Positions 8,091 to 15,533 of a DNA stretch of 64,000 nt are shown in pieces. Below the pieces are notes generated by a model. It did not search any database. It had not been told where the DNA came from and saw only the letters and a program-made list of their open reading frames with translations. The DNA comes from ATX-6F1 sp943369485 (GTDB taxonomy: Bacteria > Cyanobacteriota > Cyanobacteriia > PCC-6307 > Cyanobiaceae), in the NCBI GenBank assembly GCA_943369485.1, contig CALRNH020000005.1, positions 124,001 through 188,000 of the forward strand, written 5' to 3'. The position numbers were made by a program, and so were the translations under genes. The number at the start of each line of letters is the position of its first letter. Position 1 is the first letter of the stretch.

Positions 8091-9074
8091 TCACCCCACC
8101 GTTCCCTGGCGAAACAGCCTCCCGATCAGCTCCTCCACCGGCGGTTCGCTCACCTCCAGATCCACCACATCGAAGCTGGCCAGCAGCCGACCCACGGTGG
8201 CCGTGAGGCCCTCACGGGGGATCAGCAGCCGCACCTGGTGCCCCTGGCATTCCTCGAGGGTGCCGTAGCCGGCGAACGCCTCACGCGGCTGGGGCTGCTT
8301 CAACTCCAGGCGCACCTCCCGGTGGGGGGCGAGCCGATTGGTGAGCGCCTCAAGGGGACCGTCATGGAACAGGTGGCCCTCGTGGATCAGCAGCACCCGC
8401 GGGCAGAGCGCGGTGATGTCTCCCATGTAGTGGCTGGTGAGCAGCACCGTGGCGCCCGTGCGGCGGTTGTAGTCGGCGAGGAAATCACGCACCCGGACCT
8501 GGGCGTTGACATCCAGCCCCAGGGTGGGTTCATCGAGGAACAACACGGCGGGCTGATGCAGCAGGGCGGCCATGAGCTCGGCCTTCATGCGCTCACCCAG
8601 GGAAAGCTTGCGCACCGGCCGCGTCAGTTCACTGCCCAGTTCGAGCATCTCTGCCAGCTCGTCGATGCGTCGTCTGGCCACGCCGTCGGGGATGCCGTAG
8701 ACGGCCGCATTGACCCGCAGCGAATCGAGCGGCGGCAGGTCCCAGATCAGCTGCTGCTTCTGGCCCATCACCAGGGTGATCTGCTTGAGAAAGGCGCCCT
8801 GGCGCCGGGCGGGCTCGTAGCCGGCCACCCGCACCGTGCCGCCGGTGGGGTGGATCAGACCGGAGAGCATCTTGAGGGTGGTGGTCTTGCCGGCGCCATT
8901 GGGCCCCAGGAAACCCACCACCTCCCCCGGTTCGACCTGGAAGCTCACCCCCGTGACCGCCGGCACATCGCGGTGGCGACGGGCCACGAAATGGCGCAGT
9001 GTGCCGCGCAGACCTGGCTGCTTGTCGGCGACCCTGTAGGTCTTCGAGAGGTTGTCGGCGCTGATGATCGGCAT
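8091..9074 (-). CDS. ABC transporter ATP-binding protein (ABC-2 exporter)
   Basis: The protein is 327 aa. Walker A (GPNGAGKT, about residues 55-62), signature LSLGERM and Walker B with extension LFLDEPTLGLD are all present, followed by an H-loop His in LLTSHYMGD. The last about 90 residues form the accessory domain common in ATPases of ABC-2 exporters. It is the first gene of the operon with the two permeases at 6492 and 5660, from which it is separated by an inserted toxin-antitoxin pair. Confidence 0.9.
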   Translation of the reverse strand: MPIISADNLSKTYRVADKQPGLRGTLRHFVARRHRDVPAVTGVSFQVEPGEVVGFLGPNGAGKTTTLKMLSGLIHPTGGTVRVAGYEPARRQGAFLKQITLVMGQKQQLIWDLPPLDSLRVNAAVYGIPDGVARRRIDELAEMLELGSELTRPVRKLSLGERMKAELMAALLHQPAVLFLDEPTLGLDVNAQVRVRDFLADYNRRTGATVLLTSHYMGDITALCPRVLLIHEGHLFHDGPLEALTNRLAPHREVRLELKQPQPREAFAGYGTLEECQGHQVRLLIPREGLTATVGRLLASFDVVDLEVSEPPVEELIGRLFRQGTVG

Positions 9075-9081
9075 AGGGGTG

Positions 9082-9387
9082 CTAACGCCTGATCACCAGG
9101 GATGTCAGACCCAGTTTCACCAGCCGATGCTGGCTGAAGGGCAGCGCCGTTCGTTCGCTGGGAACCGACGGCCACGTCTGAGCCCAATCGCCGATCAGAT
9201 CAGAGGCCGGAACGTCTGACCTCATGCTGTCCAGGATCCTTTCGTGATGATTCGCGATCGCAGCCATCTCCCAATCGCTGCTGCGATTGCCATCGGCAAG
9301 CTCCCTTGAATGAATCGAATCGAGCGAGCTGTGGCACAGACCTCGACTCAGCAAACACGCCAACGGGGCCTCCATCAGCAGCCTCAC
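9082..9387 (-). CDS. DUF5615-like (PIN-like) toxin, probably degenerate
   Basis: The 101-aa frame starts MRLLMEAPLACLLSRGL, which matches the start of DUF5615 proteins except that the usual catalytic Asp in LLDAN is replaced by Glu-Ala-Pro. The HSREL and ASD-like segments are recognisable, but the TRD-type acidic motif is lost. It starts at a GTG that overlaps the DUF433 stop by 4 bp. DUF433/DUF5615 pairs are a known type II-like arrangement. This one is likely inactive or diverged. Confidence 0.45.
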   Translation of the reverse strand: MRLLMEAPLACLLSRGLCHSSLDSIHSRELADGNRSSDWEMAAIANHHERILDSMRSDVPASDLIGDWAQTWPSVPSERTALPFSQHRLVKLGLTSLVIRR

Positions 9388-9617
9388 GCCGGAAGCTGGT
9401 CCAGCCGTTGAACGGGGGCGAGGTCAGCGACGTCGGGGAGCAGGGCGCGGAGGCGGTTGGGCTCCGGATCGGGATCGTCCGCCAGGATCTCCTCGGTGCC
9501 CAAGCCGGAAGCGAGCCAAGCCAAGGCCAGCTTCACCGGATCGCACAGGCCGTGAATCGCCGCCTTGCCATCGAAGATCAAGGGGTCGGTGGTGATGCGG
9601 TCGTAGGTGGAAGGCAT
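9384..9617 (-). CDS. DUF433 antitoxin-like protein
   Basis: The 77-aa protein reads YDRITTDPLIFDGKAAIHG followed by LAWLASGLGTEEILADDPD and LRALLPDVAD. This is the DUF433 pattern, a small helix-turn-helix domain found as the antitoxin partner of DUF5615 toxins. The usual GKPCIRGTRIP is changed to GKAAIHGLCDP. The next gene overlaps it by 4 bp. It is divergent from the glycosidase gene at 9765. Confidence 0.75.
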   Translation of the reverse strand: MPSTYDRITTDPLIFDGKAAIHGLCDPVKLALAWLASGLGTEEILADDPDPEPNRLRALLPDVADLAPVQRLDQLPA

Positions 9618-9764
9618 CGGAGCTGCGCTCAGCCGAAACCCACCCTAAACAGCGCGGCGCCTTCAAGGCCGCCCATCGCCCCGGCAGCCTGCCCCCCTAG
9701 CGTTCAGGCCATGCAGCCGCGGAGGGTGCCTGTGGGCTGTGCCCGGCGACTGATCAAGGGGTCG

Positions 9765-11003
9765 ATGCATTCGGGTGCCCGTGGCAGTTTCAGCGCCAGG
9801 CTGCCGATCGTCGTCAGAGTCGTGGTTGGCGGTTCACTGCTGATCCAGGTCCTCTCCGCTGCGGTGGCCCGGGCCCAACCCCTGCCCCCGCCGCCCGTGA
9901 CCGCCGCGCCAGCACCGGCGGCACCATCAGCACTGCCGGCTGCCGAGATCCGCGGCGTCTGGTTGACCAGCAACGACATGGCCGTGCTGCGGGACCAGGG
10001 CCGCCTGCAGGCGACCATCGACCAGCTCAGCGCGCTCAACTTCAACACCCTCTACCCGGTGGTCTGGAACAGCGGCTTCGCCTACTACCCCAGCGCCGTC
10101 ACGCGCCGGCGCGGGACTCAATCGTTCACCTACCTCGGCCTCCAGGGCCAGGACCTGCTGGCCGACATCAGTGCCCGCGCCCGCCAACGCGGCCTGCTGG
10201 TGATCCCATGGTTCGAATTCGGCTTCATGGCGCCGCCGAGCTCCGAGCTGGTGGCGTTGAACCCGCAATGGCTCACGCGCAAGCGCGATGGCGGCACCAC
10301 CTCGATCACAGCGGCGGGGGAGGTGGTCTGGCTCAACCCCTTCCACCCCGACGTGCAGGCGTTCATCACGGAGCTGGTGCTGGAGATCATCGGCAACTAC
10401 GACGTCGACGGGATCCAGTTCGACGACCACATGGTGCTGCCGAGTGCGTTCGGCTATGACCCGTTCACCGTGGCGCTCTACCGCAAGGAGACCAAGAAAG
10501 ATCCCCCCGCCAACCACCAGGACCCGGTCTGGGTGAAGTGGCGCGCAGCCAAAATCACAGCCTTCATGACGCGGCTGGCCCAGGCGGTGCGGGAGCGCAA
10601 ACCCAACGCGATCATCTCCATCTCCCCCAACTACTACGACCACGCCTACCGCCTGCAGCTTCAGGACTGGCTCACCTGGATGCGGCGCCGGATCGTCGAC
10701 GAGGTGATCGTTCAGCTCTACCGACCCGACCTGGCCAGTTTCGTGAGCCAGCTGGAGCGTCCCGAACTGGCGGAAAGCCAGAAGCTGATCCCCACGGCGA
10801 TCGGGATCATGGCCGGCCAGCGCAGCAGCCCCGTGCCCCTGGAGCGGATTGAGTCGCAGACCCTTGCCGCCCGCCAGCGGGGCATCGGAGCGGTGTTCTT
10901 CTACCTCGAATCGCTCTGGCGCCTGGCCCCCGAGCCCGCCCAGGTGCGCTTGGATGGCTTTGCGGCCCTGTTCCCGACTCCCGCACCACGCCGGCAGCCA
11001 TGA
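9765..11003 (+). CDS. secreted family 10-like glycosidase (GHL10/DUF187 type)
   Basis: The protein is 412 aa. A signal peptide with a hydrophobic core (residues about 14-34) ends near ARAQP and is followed by a Pro/Ala linker. The TIM-barrel domain starts at AEIRGVWLTSNDMAVL and continues with FNTLYPVVWNSG, VIPWFEFGF, VDGIQFDDH and ISISPNYYDHAYR, the landmarks of the YddW-like glycosyl-hydrolase-like family 10. It likely acts on a cell-envelope polysaccharide in the periplasm or outside. ATG 9765 is chosen because it gives a compact signal peptide; 9711 is an alternative. The stop overlaps the next start by 4 bp. Confidence 0.85.
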   Translation: MHSGARGSFSARLPIVVRVVVGGSLLIQVLSAAVARAQPLPPPPVTAAPAPAAPSALPAAEIRGVWLTSNDMAVLRDQGRLQATIDQLSALNFNTLYPVVWNSGFAYYPSAVTRRRGTQSFTYLGLQGQDLLADISARARQRGLLVIPWFEFGFMAPPSSELVALNPQWLTRKRDGGTTSITAAGEVVWLNPFHPDVQAFITELVLEIIGNYDVDGIQFDDHMVLPSAFGYDPFTVALYRKETKKDPPANHQDPVWVKWRAAKITAFMTRLAQAVRERKPNAIISISPNYYDHAYRLQLQDWLTWMRRRIVDEVIVQLYRPDLASFVSQLERPELAESQKLIPTAIGIMAGQRSSPVPLERIESQTLAARQRGIGAVFFYLESLWRLAPEPAQVRLDGFAALFPTPAPRRQP

Positions 11004-11557
11004 CCTCTCCGAGCAATGAGCCGTTGCCCACCGGTCTGCTCCCTTCGGGTCCGCAGAGCACCGAGGCGGCCCTGGCCCTGTTCGATCGACTGGAGCCGGT
11101 GGCGGAGGAAAGCCTGATCGGCGCCTGGAGGGGCAGCAGCTATGCCAGCGGCCATCCCTTCGATGGGCTGCTGGAGAATTGCCACTGGCACGGCAAGCGC
11201 TTCGAAAGCCGCGAAGACGTGCATCCGCTGGTGTTCCGCAGCGCCAGCGGAGCGCTGATCAGCGTGGAACCGCGGCTGGTGATGCCGGGCCTGGGCTGGC
11301 TGGAGCGGTTGCCGTGGCTGGGAGCGCCCTGGGTGGGGCGCCTTTTCCAGGCGCTGGTGCCGTTGCTGGCCACGCGGCAGTCGCGGGCCCGCCTGCGAAG
11401 CATGCGCCACCGGGGGGTGGAGTCGGCCACGATGCTCTACGACCACGCTCCGATCAACGACGTCTTCCGCCGCGTCGACGACGACACATTGCTGGGGCTG
11501 ATGGACCTCAAGGGCCAGGAGCGGCCGTTCTTCTTCCTGTTGCGGCGGGAGCCCTGA
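11000..11557 (+). CDS. GXWXG / DUF4334 domain protein
   Basis: The protein is 185 aa. The GXWXG motif appears as GAWRGSSY near residue 42, and the C-terminal DUF4334 half has YDHAPINDVFRRVDDDTLLGLMDLK and ends FFFLLRREP. The family is a small beta-barrel-like domain of unknown role. It is translationally coupled to the glycosidase (ATGA overlap at 11000-11003), although a functional link is not evident. The stop codon lies inside a 26-bp perfect palindrome. Confidence 0.85.
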   Translation: MTSPSNEPLPTGLLPSGPQSTEAALALFDRLEPVAEESLIGAWRGSSYASGHPFDGLLENCHWHGKRFESREDVHPLVFRSASGALISVEPRLVMPGLGWLERLPWLGAPWVGRLFQALVPLLATRQSRARLRSMRHRGVESATMLYDHAPINDVFRRVDDDTLLGLMDLKGQERPFFFLLRREP

Positions 11558-11576
11558 ACGGGGCCCCGTTCAGGGC
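11551..11576. terminator. 26-bp perfect palindrome, probable bidirectional terminator
   Basis: GCCCTGAACGGGG followed by its exact reverse complement CCCCGTTCAGGGC. It contains the TGA of the DUF4334 gene (11555-11557) and the TGA of the convergent DUF1653 gene (11570-11572). RNA from either strand would form an 11-bp stem with a 4-nt loop. No clear T-tract follows. Confidence 0.55.
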
Positions 11577-11779
11577 GGCCCCAGGTAGGTGAAGCGTGGC
11601 ACCGTCGCTCCCTGGTGCTGCACCGATTCCTCGAACATCACCAGGGGTCGCACCCAGACGTCGCCCTCGCGGTCGATGGACCGGTAGATCACCATGTCTT
11701 CGAGGGTTTCGGAATGTCGAGCAAAACCCACAACGCTGTAATGGCCTCCCTTGAAGTGACGGTAGTGGCCAAGTTCCAT
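11570..11779 (-). CDS. DUF1653 domain protein
   Basis: The 69-aa protein has the full DUF1653 pattern: LGHYRHFKGGHYSVVGFARHSETLEDMVIYR, then VWVRPLVMF and RFTYLG. The family is a compact beta-rich domain, common in bacteria, without an assigned activity. It lies 6 bp downstream of the superoxide dismutase gene on the same strand and may share its transcript. It ends inside the shared palindrome. Confidence 0.9.
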   Translation of the reverse strand: MELGHYRHFKGGHYSVVGFARHSETLEDMVIYRSIDREGDVWVRPLVMFEESVQHQGATVPRFTYLGPP

Positions 11780-11785
11780 GGAGGC

Positions 11786-12523
11786 TCAGGCTGTTGGCGC
11801 TGAGACGGTGGCCGCGGCGAAGCGCCGGTTCACTTCGTTCCAGTTGATCAGGGACCACCAGGCGCTGATGTAATCGGGGCGGCGGTTCTGGTACTTGAGG
11901 TAATAGGCATGCTCCCAGACATCGAGCCCGATCAGGGGGAGGCCCCGCTCAAGGCCCGGCAGGTCCATCAGGGGATTGTCCTGGTTGGCGGTGCTGGTGA
12001 TCGCCAGCTGGCCATCGGGCTTGCGGATCAGCCAGGCCCAGCCTGAGCCGAAGCGGCTGGCGGCCGTCTGGTTGAACTGCTGCTGCAGGGCGTCGAGGCT
12101 ACCGAAGCTCGCAGCGATGGCCTGCTGGAGTTCAGGCGATGGCGCACCGCCCTGGCCCGCCGGTGCCATCACCGCCCAGAACTGGCTGTGGTTCCAGTGG
12201 CCACCGCCGTTGTTGCGCACCGCAGCAGGGAAGCGCGCCACCTGGGCCTGCAACGCCTCCAGCGACAGATCGCGGAGGCCCGGATTCGCGGCGATCTGGG
12301 CATTGAGGTTGCTCACGTAGGCGGCGTGATGGCGATCGTGGTGGATCGTCATCGTGGTGGCATCGATGGCGGGCTCCAGTGCCCCGGCTGGGTAGGGCAG
12401 GGGCGGCAGCTCGAAGGCCGCCTGGGCCGGGAAGGCGGCACCCAGCAGCAGCAAGGAGAAAAGCGAGGCCAGCAGGGCCCGCCGAAGCCAGAGGAAGCGC
12501 ACGATGGGGCCCAAGCCGTTCAC
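11786..12523 (-). CDS. exported Fe/Mn superoxide dismutase
   Basis: The mature part is a complete Fe/Mn-type superoxide dismutase that disproportionates superoxide. Metal ligands are visible in TIHHDRHHAAYV, NGGGHWNHSQFW and LDVWEHAYYLKYQNRRPDYI. The N-terminus carries a basic start and a hydrophobic run (FLWLRRALLASLFSLLLLG) ending AFPAQAAF, a Sec-type signal peptide, so the enzyme should act in the periplasm or thylakoid lumen. GTG 12523 is preferred because it overlaps the upstream stop (GTGA); in-frame TTG 12514 or GTG 12502 are alternatives. Metal choice (Fe or Mn) is not decided. Confidence 0.88.
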   Translation of the reverse strand: MNGLGPIVRFLWLRRALLASLFSLLLLGAAFPAQAAFELPPLPYPAGALEPAIDATTMTIHHDRHHAAYVSNLNAQIAANPGLRDLSLEALQAQVARFPAAVRNNGGGHWNHSQFWAVMAPAGQGGAPSPELQQAIAASFGSLDALQQQFNQTAASRFGSGWAWLIRKPDGQLAITSTANQDNPLMDLPGLERGLPLIGLDVWEHAYYLKYQNRRPDYISAWWSLINWNEVNRRFAAATVSAPTA

Positions 12524-13035
12524 TCCGGTTCTAGCGGGGTGGGGCTGCCGGGGTGATCCCGGCAGATGTGGCCGTTGCGCCAGCTCCAGAGCCAGGGCGG
12601 CACCTGCAGCAGCTGTTGCAGATCGGGTCGCTCCCGGAGGCTCACCGGAATGAACTCGGTGGCGTAACTGAAGGCGGCATCCCGCTGGGCCTGGTTGAGC
12701 ACCACGCTCCCTTGGGGCCCCGACACCGAGCGGTGCAGGGTACCGATCGGAATCTCCAGGGCCCCCATCGCCCGCTCCAGCTCCACCACATGGTGGGGCT
12801 GGTCCCACTCAGGATTGAGCAGGATGAAGCGGCGATGGCCGCTCAGCACCAGGTTGTGATCCACCTGGTGCCCATGCTGATAGAACTGCTCAAACCCGTC
12901 GTCATCGGGCGGCGAGATGGCGGCGCCGCTGTGCAGCACCACATCGGTGCCATTGGCGTGGGGCACGCTGGCATCGAAGAAGGTCACCAGCGGCGTTTCC
13001 CGGAACACGTGGATCGGAACGAAGCGGAGCTTCAT
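12520..13035 (-). CDS. hypothetical protein coupled to superoxide dismutase, 171 aa
   Basis: A soluble protein starting MKLRFVPIHVFRETPL, with a His/Asp-rich stretch (FYQHGHQVDHNLVLSGHRRFILLNPEWDQPHHVVEL) that could bind a metal. No family is recognised. It lies directly upstream of the superoxide dismutase gene with a 4-bp overlap, so the two are probably co-translated. ATG 13035 is chosen over the open-frame start 24 bp upstream. Confidence 0.65.
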   Translation of the reverse strand: MKLRFVPIHVFRETPLVTFFDASVPHANGTDVVLHSGAAISPPDDDGFEQFYQHGHQVDHNLVLSGHRRFILLNPEWDQPHHVVELERAMGALEIPIGTLHRSVSGPQGSVVLNQAQRDAAFSYATEFIPVSLRERPDLQQLLQVPPWLWSWRNGHICRDHPGSPTPLEPE

Positions 13036-13093
13036 GGCCCTGACCGGCGGCTCTTCCACAGTTAGCCCCGCCTGGACGCTGGCGCATCAGGGC

Positions 13094-13312
13094 TCAGTAG
13101 GAGCTTTCCTCGCCCAGCAGCGCATCGATGCAGCCGCGGGCCGCCTCCAGGGCCGACTCGGGGCTGGGCCAGGGGCCCTGGCTCAGCTGACAATGAAGAT
13201 CCACATCGGCCACATGCCCGGCAGGATCGCCGATGTGCACATCCCAGCCGCCCTCAAGAGGCCGCAGGCTGAGGGCATAACCACGGTGATGAAGGGCCTT
13301 GGTGTGGTCCAT
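13094..13312 (-). CDS. hypothetical protein, 72 aa
   Basis: A small soluble acidic protein (MDHTKALHHRGYALSLRPLEGG...) with a C-terminal helix EAARGCIDALLGEESSY. It lies 58 bp upstream of the coupled pair ending in superoxide dismutase and may belong to the same transcript. No family recognised. Confidence 0.55.
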   Translation of the reverse strand: MDHTKALHHRGYALSLRPLEGGWDVHIGDPAGHVADVDLHCQLSQGPWPSPESALEAARGCIDALLGEESSY

Positions 13313-13367
13313 CGCAGGGGCGTCAAGCTACATCAATCCTGGCTCAACTTCAGGGGTTCAGCGCCGA

Positions 13368-14228
13368 TCAGGCCGCCGGCAGCACCTGGCGGTAGCCCCC
13401 GGCGGACACCACCTGCAAGGGCGTGTGGAACAGCGCGCTCAAGGGAGCGTCCCGCAGCAGCTCATCGGCGGGGCCATCGCCCACCACGGCCCCCCGGTTC
13501 AGCAGCACGCAGCGGCTGATTTCGGGGATGATCGCCTCGATCTGGTGGGTCACCAGCAGCAGGGTGGTCCCGGAGCGGGCCAGATCGCGCAGGATGTCCA
13601 GCAGCTGGTGGCGGGAGCGCAGGTCGAGGCCATTGGTGGGTTCATCCAGCACCAGCACCTCGGGATCGTGCACCAGGGCCCGGGCCAGCAGCAGCCGGCG
13701 CTTCTGACCATCGGAGAGCTGGGCCAACGGGCGCTCGGCCAGATCCAACAGGGCCAGCTGGGCCATCAGCTCCCGCACCCGCTCGCGCTGGGGGTCTGTG
13801 GGCTGCTGGCTGCGGCCGATTCCCACCGAGCCGAAAAAGCCCGATAGCACCACGTCGAAGGCGCGCACGCGTCCTATGTAGCCGATCTGCAGATCCGTGG
13901 AGACGAGGCCGAGGCGCGCGCGCAGGTCCCAGAGGTTCACGGTTTCGCTGCCGAAGATCCGCAGCGCCGAACCGGGCTTGACCAGCGGGTAGAGCTCGCG
14001 GCTGAGCAGTTTGATCAGGGCACTTTTGCCGGCCCCATTGGGGCCGAGCACCACGGTGTGCTCACCCAGTTGCAGGCGCAGGTTGAGGTTCTCGAACACA
14101 AGGCGTGGGCCGAGGTAGGCGTCCACGGCCTGGAGCTCGAAGTAGGGGCTGGAGGACGTCAAAACCGGGGGTGGGCTGAAGGGAAGCCTATGGGGCGAGG
14201 CTTCGGCCGCCATCAGAGGCGCTACCAT
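13368..14228 (-). CDS. stand-alone ABC transporter ATP-binding protein
   Basis: The protein is 286 aa. Walker A is GPNGAGKS, the signature is LSDGQKRRLLLAR, Walker B is VLVLDEPTNGLD, and the H-loop lies in LLLVTHQIEAIIPE. The arrangement resembles the ModF/YlmA-like single-domain ATPases. No permease gene is adjacent, so its partner lies elsewhere or it acts alone. The first about 28 residues are poorly conserved-looking, and a start closer to residue 30 (SPYFELQAVDAYLG) is possible. It is divergent from the Phd/PIN pair. Confidence 0.85.
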   Translation of the reverse strand: MVAPLMAAEASPHRLPFSPPPVLTSSSPYFELQAVDAYLGPRLVFENLNLRLQLGEHTVVLGPNGAGKSALIKLLSRELYPLVKPGSALRIFGSETVNLWDLRARLGLVSTDLQIGYIGRVRAFDVVLSGFFGSVGIGRSQQPTDPQRERVRELMAQLALLDLAERPLAQLSDGQKRRLLLARALVHDPEVLVLDEPTNGLDLRSRHQLLDILRDLARSGTTLLLVTHQIEAIIPEISRCVLLNRGAVVGDGPADELLRDAPLSALFHTPLQVVSAGGYRQVLPAA

Positions 14229-14248
14229 CTGACCATCAGGTCATCGAG

Positions 14249-14491
14249 GTGGTTGTGGCGACGCGATCGGTGGCGGTGGTGGAAGCCAAGTCCCAGTTCT
14301 CGGCCCTGCTGGCCGAGGTGGAGGCCGGCGCGGAGGTGCGGATCACGCGCCGCGGACGCACCGTGGCCCGGTTGGTGCCGGAGCCGGCCCGCCTGGCCTC
14401 GGACCTGTTCGAACCGTTCTGGAGCGAAGCCCCACCCGAGCTGGAGGAACTGCTGGACCCCCCTGCGGACCCGGTGGGCATGCTGGATTGA
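14249..14491 (+). CDS. Phd/YefM-type antitoxin
   Basis: The 80-aa protein has the Phd N-terminal DNA-binding fold (VAVVEAKSQFSALLAEVEAGAEVRITRRGRTVARLVP) and an acidic C-terminal tail that would bind and block the toxin. It starts at a GTG (14249, or 14258 in the same frame). The PIN toxin gene follows after 3 bp. Phd proteins repress their own promoter, which would lie in the 20-bp gap to the divergent ABC ATPase gene or inside that gene's 5' end. Confidence 0.9.
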   Translation: MVVATRSVAVVEAKSQFSALLAEVEAGAEVRITRRGRTVARLVPEPARLASDLFEPFWSEAPPELEELLDPPADPVGMLD

Positions 14492-14494
14492 TCG

Positions 14495-14893
14495 GTGGCG
14501 TTTCTGCTCGACACCAACATCCTGATCGCCGCCATCAAGGGCCACCCAGCCGTGGCGGAACGGCTGCGCAGCTTGGAGGCATCCCAGCTGTTGCTGTCAT
14601 CGGTGGTGCTGGGAGAACTGGAGACCGGTGTGCTCAAGAGCGCCTGGCCGGCGCGCAACCGTGAGCAGCTGGAAAGAGTGGTGAATCAGCTGGAACTGAT
14701 CTCCGTGGATGGGGCCGTGGCCAAGGCCTATGGACGGATCAGCGCAGCGTTAGAGCAGCAGGGAACACCGATCGGGGCCAATGATCTCTGGATCGCGGCC
14801 CAGGCCCTGGTCAGTGGAGCCGTTCTGGTGACGGCCAACCTGCGCGAGTTCGAGCGGGTGGAGGGGCTGAGCTTGGACAACTGGTTGGCGTAG
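14495..14893 (+). CDS. PIN-domain toxin (VapC family)
   Basis: The 132-aa protein starts MAFLLDTNILIAAIKG, with the first PIN Asp at residue 6, Glu in SSVVLGELETGV, and the acidic pair in IGANDLWIAAQAL and VTANLREFERV (the expected Asp of the last motif reads Asn-Leu-Arg-Glu). Mg-dependent RNase of the type II system with the Phd-like antitoxin upstream. It is a GTG start. It is convergent with the YchJ-like gene 36 bp downstream. Confidence 0.88.
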   Translation: MAFLLDTNILIAAIKGHPAVAERLRSLEASQLLLSSVVLGELETGVLKSAWPARNREQLERVVNQLELISVDGAVAKAYGRISAALEQQGTPIGANDLWIAAQALVSGAVLVTANLREFERVEGLSLDNWLA

Positions 14894-14928
14894 GCGGACC
14901 ATTGGGTGCGGCCGATGGAACCGACCCC

Positions 14929-15372
14929 TCAGGCCAACGCCTCCAGGTAGAGCCACTGGCCCTGGGGGCCGCGCCCGAAACGGGAGCGCTCTTCAAGCAC
15001 TCCGCTGCGGCCACGGCGGCTCCAGCGGGCCTGGAACTCCACGGTGCCCTCAGCATCGCCTGGGCCACCGGCCTCGCTGGCCAGTACGGTGAGCCCCAAC
15101 CAGCGGGTCTGGCCGCACGCCGCCAGCAGCTCACGACGCCGTTGGCGCCCATCGGGAACCGGCTCAGGGTGGGTGCGCAGCAGGTGATCGATCGCCCCAG
15201 GCTCCACGCCGGCCAGGGCGAAGGCGCTGTAACGCGAGCGCATCAATTGCTCGGCGGTGGAGGCCAACTGCTGGCCGCGGATCAACGGGGCGCAACACGC
15301 GGCATAGGCCCCGGCTCCGCAGGGGCAGGCGGCAGGCAGCTTGGAGATTGAAACAGCGAAGCCCTGGGCCAT
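14929..15372 (-). CDS. YchJ/UPF0225 family protein with SEC-C motif
   Basis: The 147-aa protein from ATG 15372 carries the N-terminal SEC-C zinc motif CPCGAGAYAACCAPLIRG, then the family segment TAEQLMRSRYSAFALAGVE and a C-terminal NTF2-like fold ending FGRGPQGQWLYLEA. The open frame is longer (to 15531), but the upstream part is not family-like. YchJ proteins have no established biochemical role; the SEC-C motif suggests zinc and protein binding. Confidence 0.85.
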   Translation of the reverse strand: MAQGFAVSISKLPAACPCGAGAYAACCAPLIRGQQLASTAEQLMRSRYSAFALAGVEPGAIDHLLRTHPEPVPDGRQRRRELLAACGQTRWLGLTVLASEAGGPGDAEGTVEFQARWSRRGRSGVLEERSRFGRGPQGQWLYLEALA

Positions 15373-15405
15373 GGGCAACGGGAACGATGAACCCACTCTG
15401 GGCTG

Positions 15406-15498
15406 GTGGCAGACGATCAGGCCTTCGAGGAGGCCTTGAAGCGCCAGGGCCGGCGGAAGGGTGGCAATGACTACAAGAGCCTCAAATTGGCCGACTAG
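15406..15498 (+). other. possible remnant or very small ORF
   Basis: From a GTG at 15406 to the TAG at 15496 the frame encodes 30 residues ending KGGNDYKSLKLAD, which reads like the charged C-terminus of a real protein. Upstream in frame a TGA occurs at 15388. It may be a relic or a tiny gene. Confidence 0.2.
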
Positions 15499-15533
15499 GG
15501 TTCCGATGGCCTCCTTTAAGGGTTGAACCACTG

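Noticed and set aside
12524..12808. N-terminal extension of the superoxide dismutase frame
   Set aside because: It would bury the signal peptide and overlaps the well-formed upstream gene; the GTG at 12523 overlaps that gene's stop.
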